DNA of 7,240 bases from positions 1-7,240 of the forward strand of contig CAIZHO010000083.1 of the NCBI GenBank assembly GCA_903932805.1. The letters are read 5' to 3'. This DNA comes from an uncultured Roseiflexaceae bacterium (GTDB lineage Bacteria; Chloroflexota; Chloroflexia; Chloroflexales; Roseiflexaceae). The translations under genes and the position numbers were made by a program. The first letter of the stretch is position 1. The number at the start of each line of letters is the position of its first letter. The notes under the pieces were generated by a model. The model was not told the DNA's origin and did no database searches. It worked only from the letters and a program-made list of their open reading frames with translations. Positions 1 to 6,839 of this stretch are shown here, one piece after another.

Positions 1-1
1 C

Positions 2-463
2 GGCCTCGAACGTGACGGTGTACCGGTCGTCGGTGCGGTAGCAATCCCCCCGAGCAACGAACTCATCAGTGCTGCGACTGGTCAGGGCTGCTTGTGGAAC
101 GGCCGACGTGCGCGTGCCAGCAGCACCCGAGAGCTGTCGCAGGCTGTTATTTCGACGACTGATGTACAACACATGTACGAAAACAACAAAGGACCTGCAT
201 TCGACCGCTTGCGCAATCGTGCGCGTATGGTCCGTGGGTGGGGCGATGCATACGGGCATATGCTCGTCGCTACCGGTCGCATCGACGTGATGCTTGATGC
301 ACTGATGAGCCCCTGGGACTGCGGTGCGCTGGTGCCAATCCTGCAAGAATCCGGTGCGACATTCACCGATTGGAACGGTGTTACGACGATATACGGTGGC
401 AATGCAGTCAGCACCAACGGATTTCTCTACGAGCAAGTCATGCAGACCATTCGCGGTGAGTAA
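2..463 (+). CDS. hisN: Histidinol-phosphatase / inositol monophosphatase family protein, C-terminal part (5' end outside window)
   Basis: The reading frame is open from the left edge and ends with TAA, giving the last 153 residues of an Mg2+-dependent phosphatase of the inositol monophosphatase fold. The visible part starts with a strand segment ([17 protein letters not shown]), then the loop [11 protein letters not shown] (residues 27-37), typical of the histidinol-phosphatase HisN branch. It continues with [19 protein letters not shown] (81-99) and the second family signature [16 protein letters not shown] (104-119), in which Asp106 is the expected metal/substrate ligand. FTDWNG follows. 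The N-terminal metal site (the ExxD and DPxDGT motifs) lies outside the window, so activity cannot be judged. HisN releases phosphate from histidinol phosphate in histidine synthesis, but close relatives act on inositol phosphate or other sugar phosphates, so substrate is inferred only from resemblance. It ends 18 bp before glgC and is probably co-transcribed with it. Confidence 0.8.
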   Translation, partial: GLERDGVPVVGAVAIPPSNELISAATGQGCLWNGRRARASSTRELSQAVISTTDVQHMYENNKGPAFDRLRNRARMVRGWGDAYGHMLVATGRIDVMLDALMSPWDCGALVPILQESGATFTDWNGVTTIYGGNAVSTNGFLYEQVMQTIRGE

Positions 464-481
464 TCAGAAAGTGAGGACCCG

Positions 482-1735
482 ATGCGTGTCGTAGCACTCA
501 TTTTGGCGGGTGGTGAAGGAGCACGATTGAGTGTGCTGTCCGAAAAACGGGCAAAACCATCAGTACCCTTTGCCGGCAAATTTCGCATCATCGACTTTCC
601 TCTTTCCAATTGTGTGAACTCTGGCATTTTCGATGTCGCCGTGTTGACCCAATATCAGCCGCACTCACTCAATGGGCACATCGGCAATGGTCGCGCATGG
701 GACCTCGATCGCAGCAACGGTGGCGTCCAACTGCTGCAACCATACCAAGGCCGCAACGAGCAAGGATGGTATCAAGGAACGTCTGACGCGGTTCTCCAAA
801 ACTTAAACTTTATCCGCGAACGCCGTGCAGATCTGGTAGTCATTTTGTCGGGTGATCATATCTACAAGATGGATTATGCTCCCATGATTGCGTTCCATCT
901 CGAACAAAACGCCGATTTGACCGTGGGAGTCATGCACGTTGCCCTCGACGAAACCGATCGCTTTGGCATTATGACCGTCGATGACAGCATGCAAGTCGTA
1001 GAGTTCACCGAAAAGCCCAAGAAGCGCGACAAAGGCACCTTGGCCAGCATGGGCATCTACGTCTTTAACGCCGACGCCCTCATCAGTGCACTTACCACCC
1101 AAGACGACGGGGTCAACCGGACCGACTTTGGCAAAAACGTCATCCCATCGATGGTCGCCAACGACCGTGTCTTTGCATACCCCTTCGAAGGATACTGGGT
1201 CGACGTCGGCACCATCGACTCCTACTGGAAGACCAGCATGGAGATGATTGACCCCAATCATACATTGAACCTCTATGACCCCTCGTGGGTTATTCACACA
1301 CGCTCCGAAGAGCGCCCGCCAGCGAAAATCGGTCCCCAAGCCGTCATCAGCCAAAGCATGATCTGCAATGGCTGTAGCATCCACGGCACCGTCGAGCGGT
1401 CGATTCTGTCGCCTGGCGTGTATGTCGCTCCCGGTGCCGTTGTACGCGACAGCGTCATCATGACCGATACCTGGATTGGACCCGGAGCCGTCGTCGACAA
1501 GTCCATCATCGACAAAAATGTCGTCGTGGGCGCGAACGCCGTTGTGGGGAGCGGGGACGACCTCGACACTCCCAATGTCCTGCAACCCGATAAGGTCAAT
1601 ACGGGTATCAATGTCATCGGCAAGGGCGCACGCATCCCCGCTGATTGTGTCATCGGCCGCAATGTCGTGGTCAACGCAGAACGTGTCGAGGAACAGTTCC
1701 CCACTGCACATATCGTCAGCGGCAGCACGATATAG
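482..1735 (+). CDS. glgC: Glucose-1-phosphate adenylyltransferase (ADP-glucose pyrophosphorylase)
   Basis: This cytoplasmic enzyme makes ADP-glucose from ATP and glucose 1-phosphate, the committed step of bacterial glycogen synthesis. The 417 residues match the usual family length of about 400-430. The N-terminal nucleotidyltransferase domain carries the loop GGEGARL (residues 10-16), [13 protein letters not shown] (23-35), WYQGTSDAV (96-104) and the metal-binding [10 protein letters not shown] (123-132, Asp125). It also has the glucose-1-phosphate-binding FTEKP (175-179, Lys178) and [13 protein letters not shown] (237-249). From about residue 275 to 400 the hexapeptide-like pattern ([41 protein letters not shown]) marks the left-handed beta-helix domain. 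The loop has Ala14 where many members have Thr, a mild variation. The ATG is chosen because GTGAGGA at 471-477 is a good ribosome site 5 nt upstream and [11 protein letters not shown] is the normal N-terminus. Allosteric control cannot be read from the sequence. No other glycogen gene is in the window. Confidence 0.97.
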   Translation: MRVVALILAGGEGARLSVLSEKRAKPSVPFAGKFRIIDFPLSNCVNSGIFDVAVLTQYQPHSLNGHIGNGRAWDLDRSNGGVQLLQPYQGRNEQGWYQGTSDAVLQNLNFIRERRADLVVILSGDHIYKMDYAPMIAFHLEQNADLTVGVMHVALDETDRFGIMTVDDSMQVVEFTEKPKKRDKGTLASMGIYVFNADALISALTTQDDGVNRTDFGKNVIPSMVANDRVFAYPFEGYWVDVGTIDSYWKTSMEMIDPNHTLNLYDPSWVIHTRSEERPPAKIGPQAVISQSMICNGCSIHGTVERSILSPGVYVAPGAVVRDSVIMTDTWIGPGAVVDKSIIDKNVVVGANAVVGSGDDLDTPNVLQPDKVNTGINVIGKGARIPADCVIGRNVVVNAERVEEQFPTAHIVSGSTI

Positions 1736-1813
1736 CGAAAACTCCGCACGCCATGACATCCACGAGCCCGCGCAAGCCCCTCCACCCAGCAACTCATCGA
1801 CGTTGCTGAACAG

Positions 1814-2191
1814 ATGATTGCGACCAAGCAGACCAAATCCGGTGTGGTCGCGGATGTCTGTGTTGCAGTGTTCAGCACAGACGGCGACGTCTACACGGGC
1901 GAGTGTGTCGGCACGGATTCGAACGCCATCTACCCCGAACCCGTGATCGCCACGATGATCGGCGATAACCAAACCTGTATGGTACATACCGTCGTCGCCG
2001 TCTGGAAGGACGAGGACAGTGCAGGATATTTCATTCCGCCGTGTGGACATTGCCGCCAGTTCACGCAGACATGCACCCCGACAACACCACCCTACCCAGG
2101 TCACCTGAGCCACGATGTAGTCGTCTGGCTATCAGCACTCCTCCCGTATTACGATTGGTGGGCCAAACAAACCGACCTCACCTCAGTCTGA
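1814..2191 (+). CDS. Cytidine deaminase-like protein, probably truncated or frameshifted
   Basis: The 125-residue frame resembles the small zinc-dependent cytidine/blasticidin deaminases. It has CVAVFSTDGDVYTGE (16-30), YPEPVIATMIG (40-50) and the zinc motif PPCGHCRQF (75-83), and it ends SALLPYYDWWAKQ. Three things are odd. First, upstream of the ATG the same frame continues without a stop back to 1757 and reads TQQLIDVAEQ just before Met1, which looks like the missing first helix of this family, yet no ATG, GTG or TTG lies there. The nearest ATG (1753) is in another frame. Second, the usual Cys/His-Ala-Glu motif is Tyr40-Pro41-Glu42, so the catalytic Glu remains but one zinc ligand is absent. 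Third, after CRQF this frame gives a Thr/Pro-rich stretch, whereas the neighbouring frame gives HADMHPDNTTLP, closer to the family pattern. Either the gene is decaying or the assembly has indels. The stop overlaps the converging gene by 9 bp. Confidence 0.6.
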   Translation: MIATKQTKSGVVADVCVAVFSTDGDVYTGECVGTDSNAIYPEPVIATMIGDNQTCMVHTVVAVWKDEDSAGYFIPPCGHCRQFTQTCTPTTPPYPGHLSHDVVVWLSALLPYYDWWAKQTDLTSV

Positions 2192-3112
2192 CACTCCATC
2201 AGCACGGAAGGTCAGGAGCGACGATACGCGTTGTGCCAACCCGTGGTACCACCGCTGTGTCGCATATGACTGCGCAAAATCGCTTGCTGCCAGCGCAGGA
2301 CCGGGGTCTTGACCGCCGGATTTCTCGAGCATGTACCAGCGATGTTCCATAATCCACCGGTACAAATCGGCTTCGGTCCGACCGGGAAAATGGTGGAGAA
2401 TATTCTGCGATCGAATTACCGCAATCGTCGGCATATAGATGTTGTCATACCAATCCACCACTGCCTCTGCTGATTCGATAGGGCGTTGTTGTTCAATACC
2501 CATAAAGTAGCGTCGACCGTTTATATGGCGAATAAGTTCGAGGTAGCCGCCACTTTCGCTGAATTCTATGCGCTGATCAGGTCGTAACGTATGGAGTTGT
2601 GTCCACTCAAGAAAATCACTGTATTCTTCTTTGAGTGGGAGAGCATCAACGGTCAAATCACGCGTCATGGGGACATCGACGAGCAATTCGGTGACATTGG
2701 CATCGATGTCCCGCTGGCCGATGCGACGTGCCACAGAAATGCGATGATTGCCATCGCGCACAAAGTAGATGTCGCCGATTTTGTAGACGTCGATCGGCGG
2801 CAAATCAATGTACTGCAAAGCCGCTTTGTTGACATTCATCCAGCGTTCACGGGTGTGGTCCGTTTTGGGGAGGAAGTGACGGTCAAAATCGCCATACCTC
2901 CCTTCGCTACCGATTATATTGTCGAGCGGGATGGTCTGTAGACCAAGACTCCGTTGTCCGTGAATTTGTAATCGTTGACGCACTTCTTCGAAGGCTAGTA
3001 AATCATGCGGGGCATGGTACAGTGCATCAGTGAGAGCGGCTATCCATTCGCGGCGGCGGGCGTCTTCGAATTGTGTACGGGCAGCAGCATCCATAAACTG
3101 ACGATCAGACAT
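2183..3112 (-). CDS. ParB/Srx-like domain protein of unknown function
   Basis: The 309-residue protein is soluble, with no signal peptide or membrane segment. Its central part (about 100-145) reads YIDLPPIDVYKIGDIYFVRDGNH and then RISVARRIG. This is the ParB/sulfiredoxin-like pattern in which a short strand pair is followed by a DGNHR box (120-124). It parallels the GxxRxxA nucleotide-binding box of ParB proteins. Before it lies a helical region with VRQRLQI and PLDNIIGSEGRYGDFDRHFLP (62-82). After about residue 215 comes a helical tail with WYDNIYMPTIAVIR (221-234) and RTEADLYRWIMEHRWYML (245-262), which recalls the DUF4032 type of tail. No helix-turn-helix typical of chromosome-partition ParB is evident, so a partition role is not supported. 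The start overlaps the end of the metallophosphoesterase gene by 8 bp, with AGGA 7 nt upstream, implying translational coupling. Similar proteins are often labelled only as hypothetical or as putative transcriptional regulators. Confidence 0.85.
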   Translation of the reverse strand: MSDRQFMDAAARTQFEDARRREWIAALTDALYHAPHDLLAFEEVRQRLQIHGQRSLGLQTIPLDNIIGSEGRYGDFDRHFLPKTDHTRERWMNVNKAALQYIDLPPIDVYKIGDIYFVRDGNHRISVARRIGQRDIDANVTELLVDVPMTRDLTVDALPLKEEYSDFLEWTQLHTLRPDQRIEFSESGGYLELIRHINGRRYFMGIEQQRPIESAEAVVDWYDNIYMPTIAVIRSQNILHHFPGRTEADLYRWIMEHRWYMLEKSGGQDPGPALAASDFAQSYATQRWYHGLAQRVSSLLTFRADGVSD

Positions 3113-3764
3113 GTGTGCGTCCTGTAGGGGTAGACCGTTCGATCGTCATGTGGCGATATCCAGCGGTGTTGAGAATCATCGTTTGATTATAGTAAGTTTC
3201 GGTGGCAACACCATATGAGTAATTGCGGTGCACATGGCCGTGAATCCAGTATTTTGGACGAAACCATCGTTGAAATGTCACAAATGCATGCGATCCACGA
3301 TGTGGTCGGTCTGCGGCATCGTGAATGCCAGCGAGTGGTGCATGCGAAAGCATCACATCTAGCCGTCGCCTGGTCAGTGCAGTGTGTAGTCGGACTCGGG
3401 TTGCAAGCCGTAGCATGCGTATGAGCATTTGTGCTTCGGTGTATTGCGGACCAACTTCGTTGTTGTATCGCAACGAGCCGCCTAATCCTGCGATCGTCAA
3501 CCCATGGATGGTGATGATACGATCTTCTGCTGAGGTACAACCGCGCGGAGAGGTAATCAGCTCTCCACCGCCCGTCCATTCGTCTTTGTCATGATTCCCT
3601 GCGACATATACGCAGGGTGTATTCAGCATCGAGACGCAGTATTCGAGGTAATAATAGGGCAAATCACCACACGCCAAAACAAGGTCTACATCTGCAAATC
3701 GTTCTTTGATTTGCAAACTATAGACCACCGGCACGACCTCATCGCTGAGTGTCAATACGCGCAT
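3105..3764 (-). CDS. Calcineurin-like metallophosphoesterase
   Basis: The 219-residue cytoplasmic protein has the ordered motifs of the binuclear-metal phosphoesterase superfamily. These are LSDE (Asp8), CGDLPYYYLEY (Asp34), AGNHDKDEW (Asn58, His59, Asp60), LSHAPLAGIHD (His141) and IHGHVHRNY (His177, His179). The first motif is Asp-Glu-Val rather than the textbook Asp-x-His, so one metal-ligand His is missing at site I. Because the rest is intact, I take this as a subfamily trait rather than decay. The substrate is unknown; relatives act on nucleotides, cyclic nucleotides, phosphoproteins or phospholipid headgroups. The start is supported by GGAG (3770-3773) 5 nt upstream of the ATG, and MRVLTLSD begins directly with the first beta strand. 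It is the first gene of a two-gene unit with the ParB-like gene, overlapping it by 8 bp, which suggests the two proteins work together. Confidence 0.93.
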   Translation of the reverse strand: MRVLTLSDEVVPVVYSLQIKERFADVDLVLACGDLPYYYLEYCVSMLNTPCVYVAGNHDKDEWTGGGELITSPRGCTSAEDRIITIHGLTIAGLGGSLRYNNEVGPQYTEAQMLIRMLRLATRVRLHTALTRRRLDVMLSHAPLAGIHDAADRPHRGSHAFVTFQRWFRPKYWIHGHVHRNYSYGVATETYYNQTMILNTAGYRHMTIERSTPTGRTHV

Positions 3765-3797
3765 GGATACTCCACATACAAGTGCTGGGGTACGACG

Positions 3798-3828
3798 AGT
3801 ATACCGTATTTTCGTAAAATCAGTACAA
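3798..3828 (-). promoter_or_regulatory. Candidate promoter of the phosphoesterase/ParB-like pair
   Basis: On the minus strand the 83 bp upstream of the phosphoesterase contains TATACT (3798-3803), a close match to a sigma-70 -10 box. A start about 7 nt downstream would leave a leader of about 27 nt before the ATG. The best -35 is TTGTAC (3823-3828), a weak match, at an unusually long 19-bp spacing. The spacer holds the inverted repeat ATTTT-CGT-AAAAT (3808-3820 on the plus strand). Long spacers with a palindrome inside occur in MerR-type promoters, but here the arms are only 5 bp and AT-only, so chance is possible. I see no terminator hairpin for the histidine kinase gene that ends just upstream, so read-through is also possible. 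Confidence 0.4.
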
Positions 3829-3847
3829 CCTGCACCACAATGTCTGG

Positions 3848-5329
3848 TTACCCGTCGTCGTCGTCGTTACCTACCTCGATACACGGCAACTCAATGCGGA
3901 ACGTGGTCCCTTCCCCAAGCTTTGATTGAACGTCCACCACCCCGTGATGTGCGTCGACGATATACTTGACGATGGCCAATCCCAAGCCTGCGCCCCCACC
4001 AACGGCACCGGGAGTGCGCGTACGTGAGCGATCCGCCCGATAGAAGCGTTCAAAAATATGCGTGAGTTCACTACTCTCCATACCCGTACCAGTGTCTGTG
4101 ATGGTTATGATAGCGACTCGACCATCGCCGTTGAGCGTACAGGTGACAGCACCCCCGGTCGGTGTATGTTGTAGTGCATTCATGCACACATTGATGAGCG
4201 CCTGCTTGATACGATCTCGATCACCCATGACAAACACAACCGATCGGACATCCAATGTTAACGCGACGCCGTGAGCGAGTGGTTTGAGCTCGCGCACGAC
4301 TTCGAGTAATAATGTGGGAATATCGACCAACACAACGTTCATGTTCGCTGCTGATTCGTTGCGTGCCAGCATCAACAGGTCATTGACCAGACGAATGAGC
4401 CGGGCAGATTCATTCTGCATGTCGCGGAGCGATTCTTCGAGCAGTTCTTTATCCCGCGCAGCACCACGTTGCAGGATGTCGATGTTTCCTTGCATCGCAG
4501 CCAACGGCGTGCGGATTTCGTGGGATGCATCTGCAAGAAAGCGTTGCTGCGCTTCGAAGAGGTTATCAATCCGCCCGAGGAGGTCGTTCACCGTCACCGT
4601 CAATAATTGCAATTCATCTTGGACTACCGGCACTGGCACGCGCCGGCGCAGGTCGGCCGCACTCACAATGCTTTGTGCAGTGCGTGCGATGACATCAATC
4701 GGGCGAAACACGGCCCGTGTTAACCATGCGCCACCTTGGGCGGCAAACATCATCGCAGCAACCCCACCGAACGCGAGCGCATACAAGAATATCCGGAGCG
4801 CACGCTCCGTCTCGGCAATGGGACGCGAAAGTTGCATCAGCCCCTGTACCTGCACGGTGCCTGTTATCGGGTTGGTGTAGACTAACGGCATCAACAACGT
4901 GCGGACACGCACAAAACCGAGATCCATTGATGCCCGTGAAATGGGTACCTGTAACGCTCCCATGACGGTCTCGCGATTGAGTGTGACCCGCTGGGAAAAC
5001 TCTCCCTGACCACGCAGGTTAGGCGAATACTCAATCGGCTTGCCGTCGTTGTCGTACACGACCACAAACAAATTGGTTGTCGCAAAACTATCCAACCCGT
5101 TGCCCTGCGCAAGGAATGCCGGTAAATCTGACAGATCAGACCGGAGGGATGGCTCTTCTGCGGCATCATTGAAGCTTTGCACCAACACTTGCGCACCGAG
5201 ATTGAGCTCGTTATCGATACCATTGAGCAGCGCGCGATTGACCACAAAAAACAACCCAATGTCCAGTGCTGTCAATGCGAGTGCAAACAAGCCGACATAC
5301 GCGAGTGTGAGTCTGAGGCGCAGTGACAT
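3848..5329 (-). CDS. Membrane sensor histidine kinase (HAMP, HisKA, HATPase_c)
   Basis: The 493-residue protein has a complete two-component kinase layout. Transmembrane helix 1 (about 9-31) is followed by an extracytoplasmic sensor region (about 32-178) with no recognisable ligand-binding domain. Helix 2 lies at about 179-205, and the HAMP linker (about 205-257) includes FRPIDVIARTAQSI. The dimerisation/phosphoacceptor motif FLADASHEIRTPLAAM (264-279) has His270 as the phosphorylated residue. The ATP-binding domain shows the N box (INVCMNALQHTP, Asn384), G1 box TDTGTGME (411-418), F box FERFYRADRS and G2 box GGAGLGLAIV (445-454). The protein ends in GNDDDDG. All catalytic residues are present, so it should be active. 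No response regulator gene lies on either side in this window, which is unusual for this kinase class. It is the last gene of a three-gene operon, 6 bp after the SH3b gene, so the signal it reads may concern the cell envelope. The cognate partner is unknown. Confidence 0.96.
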   Translation of the reverse strand: MSLRLRLTLAYVGLFALALTALDIGLFFVVNRALLNGIDNELNLGAQVLVQSFNDAAEEPSLRSDLSDLPAFLAQGNGLDSFATTNLFVVVYDNDGKPIEYSPNLRGQGEFSQRVTLNRETVMGALQVPISRASMDLGFVRVRTLLMPLVYTNPITGTVQVQGLMQLSRPIAETERALRIFLYALAFGGVAAMMFAAQGGAWLTRAVFRPIDVIARTAQSIVSAADLRRRVPVPVVQDELQLLTVTVNDLLGRIDNLFEAQQRFLADASHEIRTPLAAMQGNIDILQRGAARDKELLEESLRDMQNESARLIRLVNDLLMLARNESAANMNVVLVDIPTLLLEVVRELKPLAHGVALTLDVRSVVFVMGDRDRIKQALINVCMNALQHTPTGGAVTCTLNGDGRVAIITITDTGTGMESSELTHIFERFYRADRSRTRTPGAVGGGAGLGLAIVKYIVDAHHGVVDVQSKLGEGTTFRIELPCIEVGNDDDDG

Positions 5330-5333
5330 CGTG

Positions 5334-5340
5334 TCCTACT
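5334..5340 (-). promoter_or_regulatory. Ribosome site of the kinase gene fused with the stop codon of the SH3b gene
   Basis: On the minus strand AGTAGGA lies 4 nt before the kinase ATG. Its internal TAG (5336-5338) is the stop codon of the preceding gene. Ribosomes ending the SH3b protein therefore sit directly on the kinase ribosome site, supporting both the chosen kinase start and translational coupling. Confidence 0.7.
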
Positions 5341-5848
5341 TTGCTTGGGTATACTGGGCAGCCACCCACCCTGAAGTGCCCGCTTCCGTCACAACCGACA
5401 GCCACACGCCATCGTTGTTGACAGGTGTACCAACGACCGTCAACAGTGTGCCGTCTGCCAGCGTCTGCACAATAGCTGCGTCACGCCGTGGTGCTGCCCG
5501 CAAAAACAACCCAGAAGCGCCGGTCCCTGCGACCACTACTCGAAAGTCCGAAGCCGGACTGATTGTCAACGTGGGTAACACGTCCGTGGTTGGTATTTCT
5601 CCAACCGAAGGTTGTGGTAAATAGGCGATGAATCCCAACACTATCGCACCCACAAGCCCAAGTGCTACCGCAAGCCGTGGACCGCGTTGCATGACGGCAT
5701 GGATACCACTCCGCCGCGGCAACAGGACTTGCTGGGTGGTACGCCGATTATCGTCCGCAGGTGAACGGTATACCATGCCACCCGTTGGTCTGCGGGATTC
5801 TGAAGGATCACGTTCGGGGTTCGCGTGCGGCTCAGGGCTGTCATCCAT
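5336..5848 (-). CDS. Membrane-anchored bacterial SH3 (SH3b) domain protein
   Basis: The protein is 170 residues from the chosen start. An N-terminal, charged, proline-containing and probably disordered segment (1-57) precedes one hydrophobic helix (LAVALGLVGAIVLGFIAYL, 59-77). A short linker follows, then an SH3b domain (about 102-167) with FRVVVAGTGASGLFLRAAP, ADGTLLTVVG and VWLSVVTEAGTSGWVAAQY. The SGWV and NLR-like (here LFLRAAP) signatures are typical of SH3_3 domains, which commonly bind cell-wall or surface polymers. The topology inferred is cytoplasmic N-terminus and external SH3b domain. The start at 5848 is preferred over a longer frame from 5896: GAGG lies 5 nt before it, and it leaves a 13-bp gap after rmd, whereas the longer start overlaps rmd by 35 bp and has no ribosome site. 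Its position just before a sensor kinase gene suggests an accessory role at the envelope, but this is inference. Confidence 0.85.
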   Translation of the reverse strand: MDDSPEPHANPERDPSESRRPTGGMVYRSPADDNRRTTQQVLLPRRSGIHAVMQRGPRLAVALGLVGAIVLGFIAYLPQPSVGEIPTTDVLPTLTISPASDFRVVVAGTGASGLFLRAAPRRDAAIVQTLADGTLLTVVGTPVNNDGVWLSVVTEAGTSGWVAAQYTQAK

Positions 5849-5853
5849 GCGTG

Positions 5854-5857
5854 CCTC
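5854..5857 (-). promoter_or_regulatory. Ribosome site that fixes the SH3b protein start
   Basis: GAGG on the minus strand lies 5 nt upstream of the ATG at 5846-5848. It sits in the 13-bp gap after the rmd-like stop codon. No comparable site precedes the alternative upstream ATG at 5896. Confidence 0.6.
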
Positions 5858-5861
5858 GCAG

Positions 5862-6827
5862 TTATTCTTCGTGGATACGGACGCGCCAAAATGCAAGTAA
5901 TTCAGCCACGATCTGCTCCATTCCGATGCGTGGCTCCCAGCCGGTCAACGTCCGTAAACTACTATTATCACCGCGTAATACCGGCTCATCAACCGGCCGC
6001 AATCGCGCTGGATCAATGACCACTTCAACCGGTACTGCACCTTGTGCAAGCACCATTTCGAGGATGTCGCCCATGCGGGTAGCGACCCCAGAACACATGT
6101 TGTAGACAGTTCCGCCCGGAGCACGTTGGAGCAGTAACCACAATGCACGGGCGACATCGTCAACATGGGTATAATCGCGCCGTGGTTCGAGATTCCCTAC
6201 ATGGATCACGGGTGGTTGCCTGCCTGCTTCGATGAGTGCCATCTGCCGACAAAACGTTTGGATGGCCGTTCGATCCCCTTGACGCGTGCCGACATGATTG
6301 AACGACCGCGTCACGACGGTATGGACCCCGTACGAATCGTAGTACTGCAACCCCAACAATTCTTGGGCAACTTTGCTGATTCCATAGGGGGATGCAGGCC
6401 GCATGGGATGCGATTCGTGGATGGGGATAGCCTCTGGGGCGACCACACCATATTGTGCACTCGAGCCAGCGATATGCACGCGCGCTGTTGGTGCATGGCG
6501 ACGCACAGCTTCGAGCAGGTGTACCGTACCTTCGACGTTTGCACGCATCGTTGCTACCGGCGCCCCCCACGACGCAGCAGGGTAGCTCTGTGCAGCAAGA
6601 TGATAGATATACTCGGGCTGTGCCAGACGCACCGCGTCTGCGACAGCATAGGGGTCTTCGATATCGCCTTCGTGAACGGTGAGATTGTCAACAATGGGAG
6701 CGAGCGCGCGTGGGTCGCTACGCCAGCGTTTAAACACGCTCAGTGTTACATCCGGTTGGCGCAACAGATACGCCGCAAGGGTGCTCCCCACAGGCCCGGT
6801 CGCACCGGTAATCAGGATTCGTGGCAT
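5862..6827 (-). CDS. NAD(P)-dependent sugar nucleotide reductase/epimerase, GDP-6-deoxy-D-mannose reductase-like
   Basis: This 321-residue extended short-chain dehydrogenase begins with the Rossmann loop GATGPVG (8-14). It continues with an acidic GDIED (54-58), HLAAQS (76-81), the catalytic Ser in AGSSAQYG (120-127) and Tyr148-x3-Lys152 in SPYGISK. The sugar-nucleotide signatures RSFNHVGTRQGD (174-185), VGNLEPRRDYTHVDDVARAL (210-229) and the tail RGDNSSLRTLTGWEPRI (285-301) match the RMD type, which reduces GDP-4-keto-6-deoxymannose to GDP-D-rhamnose. Relatives in the same family include GDP-mannose 4,6-dehydratase and other 4-reductases, so the exact substrate is uncertain. No dehydratase (gmd) is in the window to supply the keto-sugar. 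The ATG is supported by AGAGGAG (6833-6839) with 5-nt spacing and by the strand ILITGATG starting at residue 4. It heads the operon with the SH3b protein and histidine kinase and is divergent from gatB. Confidence 0.9.
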   Translation of the reverse strand: MPRILITGATGPVGSTLAAYLLRQPDVTLSVFKRWRSDPRALAPIVDNLTVHEGDIEDPYAVADAVRLAQPEYIYHLAAQSYPAASWGAPVATMRANVEGTVHLLEAVRRHAPTARVHIAGSSAQYGVVAPEAIPIHESHPMRPASPYGISKVAQELLGLQYYDSYGVHTVVTRSFNHVGTRQGDRTAIQTFCRQMALIEAGRQPPVIHVGNLEPRRDYTHVDDVARALWLLLQRAPGGTVYNMCSGVATRMGDILEMVLAQGAVPVEVVIDPARLRPVDEPVLRGDNSSLRTLTGWEPRIGMEQIVAELLAFWRVRIHEE

Positions 6828-6832
6828 GCCTG

Positions 6833-6839
6833 CTCCTCT
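6833..6839 (-). promoter_or_regulatory. Strong ribosome site of the rmd-like gene
   Basis: AGAGGAG on the minus strand, 5 nt before the ATG, is the best ribosome site in the window and decides the start of this gene. Confidence 0.7.

Noticed and set aside
803..2113. A 436-codon open frame on the minus strand opposite glgC and the deaminase-like gene
   Set aside because: It is antisense to a certain glgC. Its translation is a run of Asp, Val, His and Gly produced by the GTC/GAC/ATC-rich codons of glgC, and it shows no domain.
2192..2352. Extension of the deaminase frame into a longer fusion protein using the neighbouring frame to 2352
   Set aside because: Beyond about 2100 that frame is an antisense shadow of the ParB-like gene and carries no deaminase pattern; the SALLPYYDWW ending belongs to the original frame.
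3851..3866. GTC trinucleotide run as a possible microsatellite
   Set aside because: It only encodes the DDDDG tail of the kinase; five units are within what an Asp-rich C-terminus gives by chance.
4284..4880. A 198-codon plus-strand frame inside the histidine kinase gene
   Set aside because: It is a Ser/Arg-rich shadow of a complete kinase on the other strand, with no ribosome site or recognisable motif.
5040..5624. A 194-codon plus-strand frame across the kinase/SH3b junction
   Set aside because: It spans two well-supported minus-strand genes and has low-complexity Ser/Thr/Ala content.
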